Assembly: GCA_045536135.1 (NCBI GenBank)
Contig: JAZSNA010000014.1
Location: forward strand, 1-23,120
Direction: 5' to 3'
Length of the DNA: 23,120 bases
DNA from: JAZSNA01 sp045536135
GTDB lineage: Bacteria > Pseudomonadota > Alphaproteobacteria > CAAHEQ01 > UBA3637
Every line of letters begins with the position of its first letter. Position 1 is the first letter of the stretch. This document shows, in pieces, positions 22,072-23,120 of this stretch. A program made the position numbers and the translations under genes. The notes under the pieces were generated by a model, which ran no database searches, was not told where the DNA came from, and saw nothing but the letters and a program-made list of their open reading frames with translations.

Positions 22072-23120
22072 TTATGACCGTTGAGTGCAGGAATATTCAA
22101 AATAATCATTCGAGAACCAATCGTCATCATAAAACCCTGTACAAACTCCATCGTACTCATTAAAATTATAATCCGAACATTTCTTGGTTCCATCATCGGG
22201 GATATAGTTGGTATATTCCCATGTTTCCATCACGTCAACATCAACAGTTCCGCCTTGACTGCTGCAATTTTTCATTGAACCCACACAATCACAAATAATC
22301 GCATTATGTGAACATTGTTTGCCCGAAGACGTGTAATACAAATCTTCACCAACATCCCCCCAATAACTTTTATGTGTATCCGGTATGATTTTCATACTTT
22401 GATCACAATCTGAACCACAGGTAATTTTACGTACACTTGTTTCTTTTTCATCTGTATCAAAATCTTCCCATGTATATGTATATTCTTCAAATTCAGCCCC
22501 CGGCGGAACGCAGGTTTTAGATTCTGTTCCCTTCCATGTTCCCATACATCCACTTCCGCCATTGGAAAAATCTTCATCCCAAATTTCACATTTACGACTG
22601 ATACCATCGGATGAATTTTTGGGATAGGTACAAGTTCCATCTTTGGCATCTTCATATTCCGCACGTGTATCAATCCAATCCTTTGCCCAACAGGATTGAT
22701 TGGCTGAATCGTACGGATAATAGATAAATTGTCTGACACAGATAGCCGAAGAATTGTTGTTAATAACCTTTGGTTTGGGGCAACATAGGGTTGAGCCATT
22801 TTTTTGATACAACGTTCCATAACAACATTCGCCCCAATCATCAATACCGGCTGCACTTTCCGTATTTTTAGTAGCATCTTCCTCGTTCACCTCGCCCGTG
22901 GACGGATCAACTTTTGGACAACAAGTGGCCGTTTCTTCTTCAAAATCAATATCAGTATAGGTATAAATTGTTCCAAGACAACAACCCACAAAAGGATAAT
23001 CCGGATTCACATCCGCCCCTTTTGGACAACAACCGATGGCTGTACATTCTTGTGTAAGAGAATCGCAAATCGTTCCATCACACGATGGGGCATGGTTTTC
23101 CCAAATAACTTTACCACAAC
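22072..23120 (-). CDS. Cysteine-rich, probably secreted protein (5' end outside the window)
   Basis: The reading frame stays open to the right edge, so at least 349 residues are present and the start is not visible; a GTG at 23010 is internal. About 29 cysteines are seen. In the upstream half many occur as CC pairs in two alternating elements: CCPK (three times) and CC followed by GT, a hydrophobic residue and Tyr (twice). The downstream half has single cysteines spread among Asp, Tyr, Trp, Asn and Ser, with a very acidic tail. So many cysteines with few hydrophobic stretches suggest an extracytoplasmic, disulfide-bonded protein such as a surface or adhesin-like product. No known domain is recognised. 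Whether it has a signal peptide or a prepilin-type N-terminus cannot be seen. rpmG follows with its own promoter. Confidence 0.7.
   Translation of the reverse strand, partial: CGKVIWENHAPSCDGTICDSLTQECTAIGCCPKGADVNPDYPFVGCCLGTIYTYTDIDFEEETATCCPKVDPSTGEVNEEDATKNTESAAGIDDWGECCYGTLYQKNGSTLCCPKPKVINNNSSAICVRQFIYYPYDSANQSCWAKDWIDTRAEYEDAKDGTCTYPKNSSDGISRKCEIWDEDFSNGGSGCMGTWKGTESKTCVPPGAEFEEYTYTWEDFDTDEKETSVRKITCGSDCDQSMKIIPDTHKSYWGDVGEDLYYTSSGKQCSHNAIICDCVGSMKNCSSQGGTVDVDVMETWEYTNYIPDDGTKKCSDYNFNEYDGVCTGFYDDDWFSNDYFEYSCTQRS

Noticed and set aside
22072..23010. GTG at 23010 as the start of the cysteine-rich gene
   Set aside because: The same frame continues upstream to the edge with further CC and CCPK elements, so the GTG is internal.
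1..23120. CRISPR array, tRNA, insertion sequence or prophage
   Set aside because: No spaced direct repeats, cloverleaf-like segments, transposase or integrase, or phage structural genes were seen.

Overview
This is an AT-rich, gene-dense bacterial window. It most likely comes from an uncultured, low-GC alphaproteobacterium living without oxygen, for example a gut lineage; the exact lineage is a guess. The alphaproteobacterial signs are a CckA-type hybrid histidine kinase, a PhoR with a family-typical H-box, an XRE regulator of a form common in that class, and a zinc-free L33 ribosomal protein. The oxygen-independent (class III) ribonucleotide reductase points to anaerobic growth. Almost everything is on the minus strand; only cckA and phoR are on plus. 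No gap without a gene reaches 300 bases; the longest, 3035-3229, holds the nrd promoter region. No tRNA, rRNA, insertion sequence or CRISPR array was seen.

Layout. (1) 1-3114: a class III ribonucleotide reductase operon, nrdD, then a 58-residue ORF, then nrdG. The small ORF carries the glycyl-radical motif that the large NrdD protein lacks, so the catalytic subunit appears to be split over two genes. A promoter with NrdR-box-like sites precedes nrdD. The first 62 bases hold a promoter, an inverted repeat and a ribosome binding site for a gene beyond the left edge. (2) 3230-5302: cckA, tail to tail with (3) 5304-14810: a type IVB (R64/TCP-like) pilus assembly operon. In transcription order it holds an OmpA-like exported protein, a PilL/TcpQ-type lipoprotein, the secretin PilN, PilO, PilP, the ATPase PilQ and the membrane protein PilR, and it ends with the tRNA t6A gene tsaD only 2 nt after pilR. 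No pilin or prepilin peptidase is present. (4) 14910-18847: mutS and phoR, divergent with about 35 nt between them. (5) 18821-21724: an XRE regulator whose 3' end overlaps phoR, with an inverted repeat over its own promoter; a polytopic GT-C-like membrane protein; and a Bax-inhibitor-1 family membrane protein. (6) 21771-23120: rpmG with a promoter and a clear terminator, then the 3' part of a cysteine-rich, probably secreted protein that runs off the right edge.

How the genes fit together. The nrd genes form one functional unit in which activase and glycyl-radical fragment are translationally coupled. The pil genes would build a secretin, alignment and motor complex across the envelope. The strongest lead for something under-described is the separate glycyl-radical domain with its cysteine-rich tail. 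After it come the lineage-specific parts of the pilus machine (OmpA-like leader protein, PilP with a long coiled coil, acidic repeat in the secretin) and the cysteine-rich protein at the right edge.
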